Assembly: GCA_041752315.1 (NCBI GenBank)
Contig: JBGSHJ010000036.1
Coordinates: forward strand, 1-64,000
DNA length: 64,000 nt
Reading direction: 5' to 3'
DNA from: SYFY01 sp041752315
GTDB taxonomy: Bacteria > Pseudomonadota > Gammaproteobacteria > Pseudomonadales > Azotimanducaceae
In this document: in pieces, positions 42,746 through 51,238 of the stretch
How positions within the stretch are numbered: position 1 is the first letter of the stretch
Layout of the letters: the number at the start of each line of letters is the position of its first letter
Notes under the pieces: generated by a model
The model's input: the letters and a program-made list of their open reading frames with translations, nothing else
The model's database searches: none
Told to the model about the DNA's origin: nothing
Translations under genes and position numbers: made by a program

Positions 42746-43972
42746 ATGGGCACACACCATCTGCTGGTGCTGGCTGGACTGCTGCTGGTTGCAGCCTGCA
42801 CGTCGACACCTGAACCGACCGGCAGCAGGCCCTCACCCGCGTCGGAAGTCCCGGTCGACAGATCCTCCGAACGTTTGCCTGCCAACCAGAACATCCTGTT
42901 CTGGACCCCGGCTGAAACCGAGGTCGGTTTCCGCAATCTGCACAAGGTGGTGCCCCAGCAGCTTCGCATCGTGGCACGTGGTGATTCGGTCAAGGATCTG
43001 CCCGGTGCAGGCGGTCCGGAACTGGACGTTCGGTTCGAACACAAGGGTGAGCAGTACACCACGGCCAGCTACATGGAAAAGAACCGGGTCTCCGGCATCC
43101 TCGTGATCAAGGATGGCAAGATCCTGCTCGAACGATACGGCCTCGGTCGCCGGCCCGAAGATCGCTGGATCTCGTTTTCCGTCACCAAATCGCTGACGTC
43201 AACGCTGATTGGGGCGGCCATCAAGGACGGATTCATTGGCAGTCTCGATGACACCGTTGACCAGTATGTCGACGAAATGAAAGGTTCGGTGTACTCCGAC
43301 GTCACCATTCGTCAATTGCTGACCATGAGTTCGGGCGTGCAATGGAATGAGGACTACGCGGATCCGGCATCGGATGTGGCGCGCGCCGGAGTCGTCCAGT
43401 TTGCCGGCGACGCTTCACCGATCCTCGGGTACATGCGTCGACTCGAACGAGCGCAACCGGCTGGCGAGAAGTTCCATTACTCGACCGGCGAGACCGATCT
43501 CGCCGGTTACGTCCTGTCCCGGGCGGTGGGCATGCCCATCTCCGAGTATCTGTCGAAGAAGATCTGGGCCGGTTACGGCATGGAACAGGACGCGGTCTGG
43601 CTGACCGATTCGTCGGGCCATGAGCGGGGTGGATGCTGTGTCAACATGACCCTGCGCGACTACGCCCGAATCGGTCAGTTCATGCTGGAAGATGGCGCAG
43701 GGGTGACACCTGAAGGCTGGGTGAGTGAAGCTACACGAGCCCATCTTCCGGTCAGTATCGATGACGATGTCCGGGGTTACGGTTACTTCTGGTGGACCAG
43801 CGGCGACAGCTTCGCGGCGCTCGGCATCTTTGGCCAGATGATCCACGTCGATCCCCGGCAACAACTCGTTATCGCGATCAACAGCGCCTGGCCAGTGGCG
43901 ACAGGCGCAGGCTACAGTCAGGCCAGAACTGCGTTTGTGCAAGCCGCCGTCGCGGCATCCAGCACACGCTGA
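42746..43972 (+). CDS. Beta-lactamase-fold serine hydrolase lipoprotein
   Basis: A 408-residue protein with a lipoprotein signal (LLVLAGLLLVAACTS). The class C beta-lactamase/esterase fold has the nucleophile motif S145-V-T-K148, a YSTGETD motif in the Tyr position and LTMSSGVQW. GGGGAG lies 10 nt upstream of ATG 42746. Such proteins are usually esterases or peptidases of the cell envelope. It is followed after 21 bp by an LLM oxidoreductase on the same strand. Confidence 0.87.
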   Translation: MGTHHLLVLAGLLLVAACTSTPEPTGSRPSPASEVPVDRSSERLPANQNILFWTPAETEVGFRNLHKVVPQQLRIVARGDSVKDLPGAGGPELDVRFEHKGEQYTTASYMEKNRVSGILVIKDGKILLERYGLGRRPEDRWISFSVTKSLTSTLIGAAIKDGFIGSLDDTVDQYVDEMKGSVYSDVTIRQLLTMSSGVQWNEDYADPASDVARAGVVQFAGDASPILGYMRRLERAQPAGEKFHYSTGETDLAGYVLSRAVGMPISEYLSKKIWAGYGMEQDAVWLTDSSGHERGGCCVNMTLRDYARIGQFMLEDGAGVTPEGWVSEATRAHLPVSIDDDVRGYGYFWWTSGDSFAALGIFGQMIHVDPRQQLVIAINSAWPVATGAGYSQARTAFVQAAVAASSTR

Positions 43973-43993
43973 ACCGGGAATACCCGCTCAATC

Positions 43994-44830
43994 ATGCGAT
44001 TTGCCATCAAGACCGCTCCGCAGTACACAACCTGGGCTGACATGCTTGCGATGTGGCAGCGAGCGGATGCCATGCCCATCTTCGAATCCGCCTGGAACTT
44101 TGATCACTTCTATCCGATCAATGTGCCCGACACATCCGGCCCCTGCATGGAAGCGTGGGTCACGCTGACGGCGCTGGCCCAGGCCACCACGAGGATTCGT
44201 GTTGGCTGCATGGTCAGTGGCGTGGTCTATCGCCATCCGGCCGTGCTTGCCAACATGATCGCGAGCCTCGACATCATCGCCAACGGTCGACTTGAACTGG
44301 GTCTGGGCGCTGCCTGGAACCAGGAGGAGTGTGACGCGTACGGGATCCACCTCGGCTCACTGACGGAGCGTTTCGACCGGTTTGATGAAGCCTGCGCGGT
44401 GATTCACGGGCTGCTGACACAGGAAACGACCACGTTCAGTGGCAAGTACTTCACGCTGGACAACGCACGCTGCAATCCAAAGCCGCTGCAGAAACCGATG
44501 CCACGCTGGTGCATCGGTGGCAATGGCGAGACTCGAACGCTGCCCAACGTCGTGAAGTATGCATCCCACTGGAACTACGCCGCCTTTGATCTGGATGGAT
44601 TCATCCACAAGCGCGCCGAACTGCATCGACAGTGCCGGGCCGCCGGGCGTGATCCCTCGTCCATCATGACGAGCATCCATCAGCCGGTGAATCCCGAACG
44701 ACTGGATCTGCTGCCGGAACAGATCCAGGCGTTTCGGGAGGCAGGTCTTGACCTGATGATTTTTTATATCCCGCCTCCACACGACGCCAGAATCCTGGAC
44801 AGGCTGGCTGCAGTGGCGGAGAGGGCCTGA
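43994..44830 (+). CDS. LLM-class flavin-dependent oxidoreductase
   Basis: A 278-residue luciferase-like TIM barrel: MRFAIKTAPQYTTWADML opening, TRIRVGCMVSGVVYRHPAVLANM block, RLELGLGAAWNQEEC and MPRWCIGGNGETRTLPNV. The SGVVYRHPAVLA segment resembles F420-dependent family members, although FMNH2 use cannot be excluded. It likely shares a transcript with the preceding lipoprotein hydrolase. Substrate unknown. Confidence 0.86.
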   Translation: MRFAIKTAPQYTTWADMLAMWQRADAMPIFESAWNFDHFYPINVPDTSGPCMEAWVTLTALAQATTRIRVGCMVSGVVYRHPAVLANMIASLDIIANGRLELGLGAAWNQEECDAYGIHLGSLTERFDRFDEACAVIHGLLTQETTTFSGKYFTLDNARCNPKPLQKPMPRWCIGGNGETRTLPNVVKYASHWNYAAFDLDGFIHKRAELHRQCRAAGRDPSSIMTSIHQPVNPERLDLLPEQIQAFREAGLDLMIFYIPPPHDARILDRLAAVAERA

Positions 44831-44867
44831 GTTTCTGGCAGGCGGCCGGGCTGGAGGCTGGCTTTCC

Positions 44868-46352
44868 TCACTCCCCGGTTATGAGCGAAAGCGTATCTTC
44901 ACGCGTCGGACCGCGTACCACCCGGGCGGCGGCATTGCGTGAGCGGCCACGCAACATGTACAGGAAGACGATGAACTGGGTCTTGCGATCCTTGAGGAAT
45001 TCACCTGGCTTTTCGATCAGGTTGAAGGTTCGCATCATGCCCCGCATGACATGCATGTTGTAACGGGCCGCGGCTGCCAGGGCATCGCCAAACGAAAGTT
45101 CCAGCCACTTCCTGACCGTACCCTTGGCCTCATCAACGGGTTTGCCTTCCCGGCTGGCAATGGCCCGCCGGATGCCACTCCTGTCTTCGCGCAGACTGGC
45201 CGTATAGATCGGCCGCAGTTCCGCTTCGGTACGCTCATTGAATGCGAGTGCTCGCTGGCCGGGATCCACTTCGGCGGCCAGCACATCGGCGAGCAGATGG
45301 GCATGCAGGATGCTGGTGCTGCACCCTCGTCCGTAGAGCGGGTTGGTTCGCACCGAGGCATCACCGACGGCAAAAAAGTTGTGCACGAGTGGTTTTCCGT
45401 CGCGGACGTAGTGACGCCAGACGGCGCGAATGTCCCCAATCCCGAAGGAACCCGTAGTCGGCTCGGATACATCCCTGGCAACCCACGGCAACAATCCGGG
45501 AATGCTGCGGCAGATCGCGTCGTACGTATCTCCATCCTTGATCGCTTCCCGGATCTTCGTTTCCGAGTTGTGCACGCAGACAATCAGCGCGAAGTTGCCG
45601 TTGTCGCCTGGGAAAACCCCGAACTTGATGTAGCCGAGATCACCCGCGGAACGGTCCTTGCCTCCACGCGGCGGTTCGGTCATTCCCGGTTTCAGCTTGT
45701 AGTGTCGGGTGTAATAGACAATCTCGGCGTCTTCGTTTTCTTCTTCCACCGTGATGCCTGCATCCTCGAGCCAACGGGGAAACTTCGTGGTACGGCCACT
45801 GGCATCCACCACCACATCGGCGGTGATCACCTCGCCAAACCGTTCAACACAGTCCTTCCTGACCTTCACACCGCGCGCAATGACCTGCCCATCCTGCTCC
45901 TGCGTGATCAATCCATCGATGTGCACCTCATTGAGTATGCGAACACCCGGAAAAGAAGACACAAAGCGGCGCAGTACGGTTTCAATGGTCGCGCGTCGAC
46001 AGAGCAGCACAAACAGCTTTTCGTCGCCAGGCTGAGGCTGATACTGCTGGCTCAGTTCCGGTGACAGCATGTCCTTGAAATCGACGCGCCGGGCACCTGC
46101 TGCGTAAAACGCTTTCAGCAGATCGGGATAGTTCTCCTGCAGCAGACTGCACATCAGGCCCAGGAATGCGTGGGGATGCCGGAATTGCGACGCGCCACGC
46201 CGTGACCACTCGAAAAACGTCTTGTCCGCATCACCTTCCGGCGGCGCCGAATCACGTTCCAGCATCGTGACGGCAAAACCCTTGCGCGCGAGCGCGAGGG
46301 ACGTACACATGCCGGCAATTCCACTCCCCACCACAAGCACCTGTTCAGCCAC
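44868..46352 (-). CDS. FAD-dependent oxidoreductase
   Basis: A 494-residue FAD protein with VLVVGSGIAGMCTSLALARKGF, the DASGRTTKFPRWLEDAG motif and the FAVGDASVRTNPLYGRGCS channel segment of the p-hydroxybenzoate-hydroxylase/geranylgeranyl-reductase superfamily. It lacks WxWxIP, so a halogenase role is unlikely. The start is GTG 46352. It is the last gene of the minus-strand operon led by the TetR gene at 50325. Confidence 0.8.
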   Translation of the reverse strand: MAEQVLVVGSGIAGMCTSLALARKGFAVTMLERDSAPPEGDADKTFFEWSRRGASQFRHPHAFLGLMCSLLQENYPDLLKAFYAAGARRVDFKDMLSPELSQQYQPQPGDEKLFVLLCRRATIETVLRRFVSSFPGVRILNEVHIDGLITQEQDGQVIARGVKVRKDCVERFGEVITADVVVDASGRTTKFPRWLEDAGITVEEENEDAEIVYYTRHYKLKPGMTEPPRGGKDRSAGDLGYIKFGVFPGDNGNFALIVCVHNSETKIREAIKDGDTYDAICRSIPGLLPWVARDVSEPTTGSFGIGDIRAVWRHYVRDGKPLVHNFFAVGDASVRTNPLYGRGCSTSILHAHLLADVLAAEVDPGQRALAFNERTEAELRPIYTASLREDRSGIRRAIASREGKPVDEAKGTVRKWLELSFGDALAAAARYNMHVMRGMMRTFNLIEKPGEFLKDRKTQFIVFLYMLRGRSRNAAARVVRGPTREDTLSLITGE

Positions 46353-46385
46353 GATCTCGCCTCTCCTCTGTCGATGCCCCGCTGC

Positions 46386-47348
46386 CTACTTCGCCACCAT
46401 CTTCAGGAATCGAAGCATCTCTTCATTCACGACTGAAGGGGCCTCCTGCTGGGTCCAGTGACCGATGCCGGGAATCAGCCGATTGATGCGCAGGTCGGTG
46501 ACCCGGTCCGGCATCTTCTTCAGCGCATCGGCGGCCATCACCACTACCCCGTCGCGCTCGCCAGCCACAAACATGGCAGGCTGACGAATCTGCTCAGGCG
46601 CGCCGGCTGTCAGCTCCCAGGTCAGATCATGATTGCGGTAGTAGTTGAGCGGTCCACGCATGCCGGAACGTGTGAACTCGGCGGTGTAAAAGTCGAGATC
46701 GGCTGCGGTAAGCCATTTTGGCAGCGCAGACGGATCGGGCAGGCTGGTGAGAAGATCATCGTCCGGACCTTTGGCGGTCATTCCCGACAGGTCGGCTTCG
46801 CCTGCACCCAGGTAGAGAAACTTGCGCAGCGCGGTGCGGATGTCCTTTTCGAACTCCGCTTCCGCAACACCAGGTTCCTGGAAGTAGAGCTGGTAAAAAA
46901 ACTGTCCCTTGAAGATCTCGCGCATCATTGGCATCGGCTGAACCGGGGACCGTGGACTGAACGGTACCGACAACGCGCCTACTGCCGTGAACTTGTCAGG
47001 ATGGAAAAGGGCACAACTCCAGGCAGTCGGCGCACCCCAGTCATGACCGAAGACAATTGCCGTCTGGTACCCAAGTGCAGGGATCAGACCAACGATGTCA
47101 TTCACCACCTGCACCTGGTTGTACGCGTTGACCGCGTGAGGCCTGTCGCTCTTGCCATAACCACGCATATCCGGTGCAACGGCGTGAAAACCGGCAGCAG
47201 CGAGGGGCGCAAACTGATGACGCCAGGAATACCAGGATTCCGGAAATCCATGCAGCATGAGCACCAGTGGCCCCTCACCCTGCTCGGCGATATTCAGTTC
47301 GATGCCGTTGGTCGCAACCCGTCGTTGCCTGATGTCCGCCAGACTCAT
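46386..47348 (-). CDS. Epoxide-hydrolase-like alpha/beta hydrolase
   Basis: A 320-residue alpha/beta hydrolase. HGFPESWYSWRHQ carries the oxyanion hole, FGHDWGAPTAW carries the nucleophilic Asp of the epoxide-hydrolase/dehalogenase group, and IPGIGHWTQQEAP carries the catalytic His. The nucleophile is Asp, not Ser, which favours epoxide hydrolase or haloalkane dehalogenase chemistry. ATGA overlap with the upstream amidohydrolase gene. Confidence 0.88.
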   Translation of the reverse strand: MSLADIRQRRVATNGIELNIAEQGEGPLVLMLHGFPESWYSWRHQFAPLAAAGFHAVAPDMRGYGKSDRPHAVNAYNQVQVVNDIVGLIPALGYQTAIVFGHDWGAPTAWSCALFHPDKFTAVGALSVPFSPRSPVQPMPMMREIFKGQFFYQLYFQEPGVAEAEFEKDIRTALRKFLYLGAGEADLSGMTAKGPDDDLLTSLPDPSALPKWLTAADLDFYTAEFTRSGMRGPLNYYRNHDLTWELTAGAPEQIRQPAMFVAGERDGVVVMAADALKKMPDRVTDLRINRLIPGIGHWTQQEAPSVVNEEMLRFLKMVAK

Positions 47349-49018
47349 GCGTTTGCACCCGGCAGAATTTCACCCTGTGCCTGGTTGCCGTAACCACCCT
47401 TCTGACTCCAGGCGACCTTGCCGCCGACGATCACGGAGTGGACACCCACTGCATCGCGCACATAACGGGAGCCGTCACCGGGCACGTCCTGGGTGTAGTA
47501 CTCGGCACCCCGGTCGATCAGCGCTGCATCAAACACGGCGATATCAGCGACATAACCCTTCTGCAACAACCCGCGATCCTGCAGACCCCAGATGTTGGCG
47601 GTATCGCTGGTGATCTTCTTCACCGCCCCTTCAAGCGTCAGGCTGCCGGTCTTGCGCACGTACTGGCTGAACAGGAAGCCGGTATCACCGTAGGTGGAAA
47701 ACGAAAGAATGTGTGCACCACCATCGCTGGCACCCACATGGACACGTGGATGGGCGAGCAGGTGACCCACCCGCTCATCATCGTTGTGCCCCATGTTACC
47801 GGCGAGGAAATGGGCATCGAGGTCTTCTTCCAGGGAGATGTCGATCATCGCATCCACGGGCGTGGTGTTCCGCAACAGGGCTATTTCCGCGAGCGTTTTG
47901 CCAACATAGGGCTGGTTTGCTTCGCTTCTGACCTGACGCAGAACGATCCTTGGCCACAGGGCATTGAGCATGGCCACTTCGGCGATCATCTTCTGACGCT
48001 GTTCTGGATCGCGAAAGGCAGCCACGATGTCCGCATGGCTGCCAAAACGCATCACGCGGTACCAGCTCGGAAAACGGATGAACAGCAGACTTGGCACGGC
48101 AAAGCAGAAGCTGATGTCGATCGGGCGTGTCTGGACCTGCGGCCATACGCGCGCACCGCGGGCAAACTGCTCATCTACCCGTTTCATCACACGCTGCACA
48201 CCATTGCTGTTGTCGGCATTGACAAACAAGGGAGAAAACGTGGTCGGGATGCCGAACTTGAGCGACAGTTCAGCCAGCTGGTCAACCCGGGCAATGGTGA
48301 GGTCGGCATCGTAGAACTCCGGCACGATCTGCAGGATTCGGCCATATTTGGAGAGCACCTCACACAAGGCCTCCAGTTCAACCTGGTCTGCGTAGCGGCT
48401 GGGCACCGGTTGCAGGGTTTCGTCCATGTCGACAAAGCTGGTCGAGAGCCCGACGGCGCCGGCGTCCAGACACTTGTGGAGCAGATCCTGCATCTGCTTG
48501 AGTTCACTCTGTGTGGCGGTGCGCTGCATGGAGGCGTCTTCCATTACCCACAGGCGCAGCAGGCTGTGCCCGACCAGCGGCGCAACGTTGATGGCCAGAC
48601 CCTGTCGAATGCGTGCGACGTACTCTTCAAACGTCTCCCAGTTCCACTCCACGCCTGTCTCGAAGGCGATCTTCGGCATTTCTTCGATCTGGTTGAACAT
48701 GCCAACCAGTTTCATCCTGTGTTTGGCTTTCAGCGGCGCCAGTGACAACGAACAATTGCCGGGCACCACGGTGGTGACACCGTGTTCCAGCGCAGGCTTG
48801 GCAAAACCATCCCACAACAACTGCGCGTCGAAGTGTGTATGCGGGTCGATAAAGCCAGGTGAGACAACCTTGCCGGCAGCATCCACTTCCTCCCGACCGG
48901 CTTCGGTGATCTGGCCAATCCGGACGATGCGCGCTCCTCGCACACCGATGTCGGCCTTGTATCCCGGCATGCCGGAACCATCCACCACAAGGCCATTTCT
49001 GATAACGAGATCCAGCAT
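47345..49018 (-). CDS. N-acyl-D-amino-acid deacylase-type amidohydrolase
   Basis: A 557-residue amidohydrolase. The metal motif FIDPHTHFDAQ, the VPGNCSLSLAP and SDGGAHILSFS segments and the C-terminal Val-Gly-Gly-Lys tail are those of D-aminoacylase/imidazolonepropionase-like enzymes. The start at 49018 has GGAG 8 nt upstream. Proteins of this length in catabolic operons act on amides or cyclic amides of unknown identity. It is followed by the epoxide-hydrolase-like gene. Confidence 0.87.
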   Translation of the reverse strand: MLDLVIRNGLVVDGSGMPGYKADIGVRGARIVRIGQITEAGREEVDAAGKVVSPGFIDPHTHFDAQLLWDGFAKPALEHGVTTVVPGNCSLSLAPLKAKHRMKLVGMFNQIEEMPKIAFETGVEWNWETFEEYVARIRQGLAINVAPLVGHSLLRLWVMEDASMQRTATQSELKQMQDLLHKCLDAGAVGLSTSFVDMDETLQPVPSRYADQVELEALCEVLSKYGRILQIVPEFYDADLTIARVDQLAELSLKFGIPTTFSPLFVNADNSNGVQRVMKRVDEQFARGARVWPQVQTRPIDISFCFAVPSLLFIRFPSWYRVMRFGSHADIVAAFRDPEQRQKMIAEVAMLNALWPRIVLRQVRSEANQPYVGKTLAEIALLRNTTPVDAMIDISLEEDLDAHFLAGNMGHNDDERVGHLLAHPRVHVGASDGGAHILSFSTYGDTGFLFSQYVRKTGSLTLEGAVKKITSDTANIWGLQDRGLLQKGYVADIAVFDAALIDRGAEYYTQDVPGDGSRYVRDAVGVHSVIVGGKVAWSQKGGYGNQAQGEILPGANA

Positions 49019-49068
49019 GTCTATCTCTCCAGTATGCTTATGAACCCAACAATAGAATGAACACAAAT

Positions 49069-49302
49069 TCAGGCCTGGTACCGATTCCAGGAAACACCCA
49101 GCGCATCGCGCACCTTCTCCCAGCCGGTACCCAACAACTGGTCCGGGTGGCTTGCCGCACAGGATCGCAGCAGTGCGGACGCCGCCATTTCATCGAGCAT
49201 GACTTCTGAAAATCCGCCGTTCGCGTGCTGCAAGGTCACCACCAGTTCGGCAATTCCATCATGGGCTGCCGCAACGCGGGTGGCGGTGATCACGGCGCCC
49301 AT
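49069..49302 (-). CDS. Small hypothetical protein, partner of LysM-like protein
   Basis: About 77 residues from ATG 49302. No family is recognised. The sequence MGAVITATRVAAAHDGIAELVVTLQHANGG looks like a beta-strand opening, then an Ala-rich helix and the tail GWEKVRDALGVSWNRYQ. It lies 22 bp after the stop of the LysM-like small gene and 50 bp before the amidohydrolase start, in the same minus-strand operon. A longer start at 49356 would overlap the neighbour. Confidence 0.6.
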   Translation of the reverse strand: MGAVITATRVAAAHDGIAELVVTLQHANGGFSEVMLDEMAASALLRSCAASHPDQLLGTGWEKVRDALGVSWNRYQA

Positions 49303-49324
49303 GCTCAAGGCCTGGCCCTGACCA

Positions 49325-49570
49325 TCATGACTGCACCGGTCTGGGCGCCTCGACAAAAATCACGTCACTGGGCAGGATTGGATTGCCGTGACGCGATGAA
49401 CCGACCGGCGCTGCGGCCCGCATGAACACGTGCATGTTCCAGCTCTGCAGCAAGCCGACACCTTCGGCCTCCGGAGTGCCCGCAAGCTCCCGCGAAACAA
49501 TGCTCGCCCAGCTATCTCCGGCCAACGGAAACACGGATCTGCGAATCGTGGACAACGGTGACGTACTCAT
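49325..49570 (-). CDS. Small LysM-like protein
   Basis: An 81-residue protein. The layout VFPLAGDSWASIVSRELAG ... GLLQSWNMHVFMR ... NPILPSDVIFVEAPR resembles a LysM-like/phage-tail-X fold: an opening with D-S-W, an N-M-H turn and a closing ILPSDVIFV. It is coupled to the TetR gene by a 4-bp overlap. Its role, perhaps as an accessory or sensor subunit, is unknown. Confidence 0.6.
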   Translation of the reverse strand: MSTSPLSTIRRSVFPLAGDSWASIVSRELAGTPEAEGVGLLQSWNMHVFMRAAAPVGSSRHGNPILPSDVIFVEAPRPVQS

Positions 49571-50325
49571 GCGGACTCCTTGAGGGACTGGTTTTCGACG
49601 TGAACAAGCTGGTCAGCAAGCACGGCGCGGGTTTCATCATCCAGTGGACCCTGTTCGAGTCGGCTGGCGAGCGCGCTGCGCCAGATGCGCTGCATCAGGG
49701 CTTCCGCTGATTTCTGCCTGGCCAGCACCTGGTCTCGTGACGTCCGAGTGGCAATGGCTGACAACGAGAGGGCAAGGCCGAATCGCATGCGGGCATCCAT
49801 CTCGTCGAGGCTCAACTGACCCTGCGCCCAGTTCTGAACATTGGCAAACATCTGCTGGGTCACGGTGATGGCAAAAGCGTCGGGATCGACGTCCGACCGC
49901 AGCAGATCGGCCTCGGTTGCTTCACGCAACAGCCGCTTCCACAGCACATAACGTGGTCCGCTGACCATGAACCTGAACTCCGGACCGCCATCACGACTCA
50001 CTGCAGACATCACGTTGCGATAGAACTCGGGATCGGCTCGCAGTGTCGCCGTCATCATGGACACGGCCTGGAACAGCACTTCGATTTCATCGGCGTGGAG
50101 ATTGGCCAGCGCAGCCTCGTAATCGGCCAGGTCCGCAGACAACAACGCCAGGAGAATGGACTGTTTCGAACCGAACAGGTTGTAAGGTGTGGCAATGCTG
50201 ACACCGGCCTCTTCAGCCAGTGTACGCATCGAAAAGGCGGCATCGCCGGAACGACGCATCAGGGTGCGTGCGGCCGCAACGATGTCATCTCGACGCTGAC
50301 TCTTGGAAGTTTCCCAGCTGGTCAT
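49567..50325 (-). CDS. TetR-family transcriptional regulator
   Basis: A 252-residue regulator. Residues ~10-60 are the TetR HTH (DDIVAAARTLMRRSGDAAFSMRTLAEEAGVSIATPYNLFGSKQSIL). The larger C-terminal part should bind a ligand. It is the first gene of the minus-strand operon ending at 44868 and divergent from the enoyl-CoA hydratase gene, so it probably controls both through the A/T-rich region 50326-50441. Confidence 0.9.
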   Translation of the reverse strand: MTSWETSKSQRRDDIVAAARTLMRRSGDAAFSMRTLAEEAGVSIATPYNLFGSKQSILLALLSADLADYEAALANLHADEIEVLFQAVSMMTATLRADPEFYRNVMSAVSRDGGPEFRFMVSGPRYVLWKRLLREATEADLLRSDVDPDAFAITVTQQMFANVQNWAQGQLSLDEMDARMRFGLALSLSAIATRTSRDQVLARQKSAEALMQRIWRSALASRLEQGPLDDETRAVLADQLVHVENQSLKESA

Positions 50326-50441
50326 GCTCTCATCATGGATTAAAACGGGTTATAAAGTATCAGGAACTGGTGTTACTGGAAAGCCGGCTCCGCTTCCTCA
50401 AAGATGACCGCGGGAACTTCGATCGAAAGGACCGGGTGCCG
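50326..50441. promoter_or_regulatory. Divergent TetR control region
   Basis: The 116 bp between the TetR gene and the enoyl-CoA hydratase gene hold an A/T-rich stretch near 50340-50360 (TTAAAACGGGTTATAAAG), the likely promoter/operator. No perfect palindrome was identified. The operator call is inference from divergent placement. Confidence 0.35.
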
Positions 50442-51200
50442 ATGGACAGTGCAGACAACGTAACGCACAACCCCTGCGTGCAGGTGATACAGCATGCAGG
50501 CTGGGCGGAGGTGATCCTCTCCAGACCAGAAAGAAAGAACGCGATCATTGGCCCGATGGGGCAGGAACTGGCGGCCGCCCTCGACCAGCTTGATGCCGAT
50601 GAACGCGTGAATCTGGTGTTGCTGCGAGGTGCGGGTGGGGCGTTCTGCTCTGGGTTGGATCTGAAGCTGTTCAACGCCGAGCCGGCGCCTGAATGGTTGA
50701 AGCAGTTTCCGGTGATGTGGCGCGCCGCGCATCGGGCGCTGTTCAATTTCAACAAACCCATCGTTGGCGCTCTCGAACGATTTGCCATCAATGGCGGCGC
50801 TGCCCTCGCCATCGCCTGCGACCTGCTCATCGTGGGCGAAGAGTCCTTCCTGCAGGTCGGCGAAGTTCAGATCGGCATGGCGGCGCCCTACAACCTGGCC
50901 TGGCTGAACCTGCGCCATCCGGAATCCGTCAGTGCCGGGATCGCACTGGTGGGTGATCGACTGAACGGTGCACAGATGCTTCGACTTGGCCTGGCCAGCA
51001 GTTGTGTGCGTGATGACCTTGTACTGACAGAAGCGGACCGTTTGTGCGAGCGACTGGCTGCTTATCCGTCTGGCGCCCTGAAACGCATCAAGACGGGACT
51101 GCGTGCACGACTCGATGTGAGTGCGGATGCCTGGTTCGATCGTTTTACCGGTATTCATCAGACACCCACACGGCCACCCCAGCTCGCAAAAAGACCATGA
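50442..51200 (+). CDS. Enoyl-CoA hydratase/isomerase
   Basis: A 252-residue crotonase. The oxyanion-hole motifs are RGAGGAFCSGLDLKL and ERFAINGGAALAIACDLLIV. The second catalytic Glu region reads GEVQIGMAAPYN. The start at 50442 (MDSADNVTHNP) follows AGG; a longer reading frame upstream does not look like crotonase. It precedes an acyl-CoA dehydrogenase gene by 38 bp. Its stop lies in an 11-bp tandem duplication. Confidence 0.87.
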   Translation: MDSADNVTHNPCVQVIQHAGWAEVILSRPERKNAIIGPMGQELAAALDQLDADERVNLVLLRGAGGAFCSGLDLKLFNAEPAPEWLKQFPVMWRAAHRALFNFNKPIVGALERFAINGGAALAIACDLLIVGEESFLQVGEVQIGMAAPYNLAWLNLRHPESVSAGIALVGDRLNGAQMLRLGLASSCVRDDLVLTEADRLCERLAAYPSGALKRIKTGLRARLDVSADAWFDRFTGIHQTPTRPPQLAKRP

Positions 51201-51216
51201 CAAGGCCATGACAACA
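51195..51216. repeat. 11-bp tandem duplication over a stop codon
   Basis: CCATGACAAGG (51195-51205) is followed by CCATGACAACA (51206-51216). The first copy contains the TGA of the enoyl-CoA hydratase gene; the second repeats it. Confidence 0.75.
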
Positions 51217-51238
51217 GCGCCCCGACCGGGAGGCAGCG

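Noticed and set aside
44868..46352. Third halogenase
   Set aside because: The protein shares the FAD fold with halogenases but has no WxWxIP motif, so it was called a general FAD oxidoreductase.
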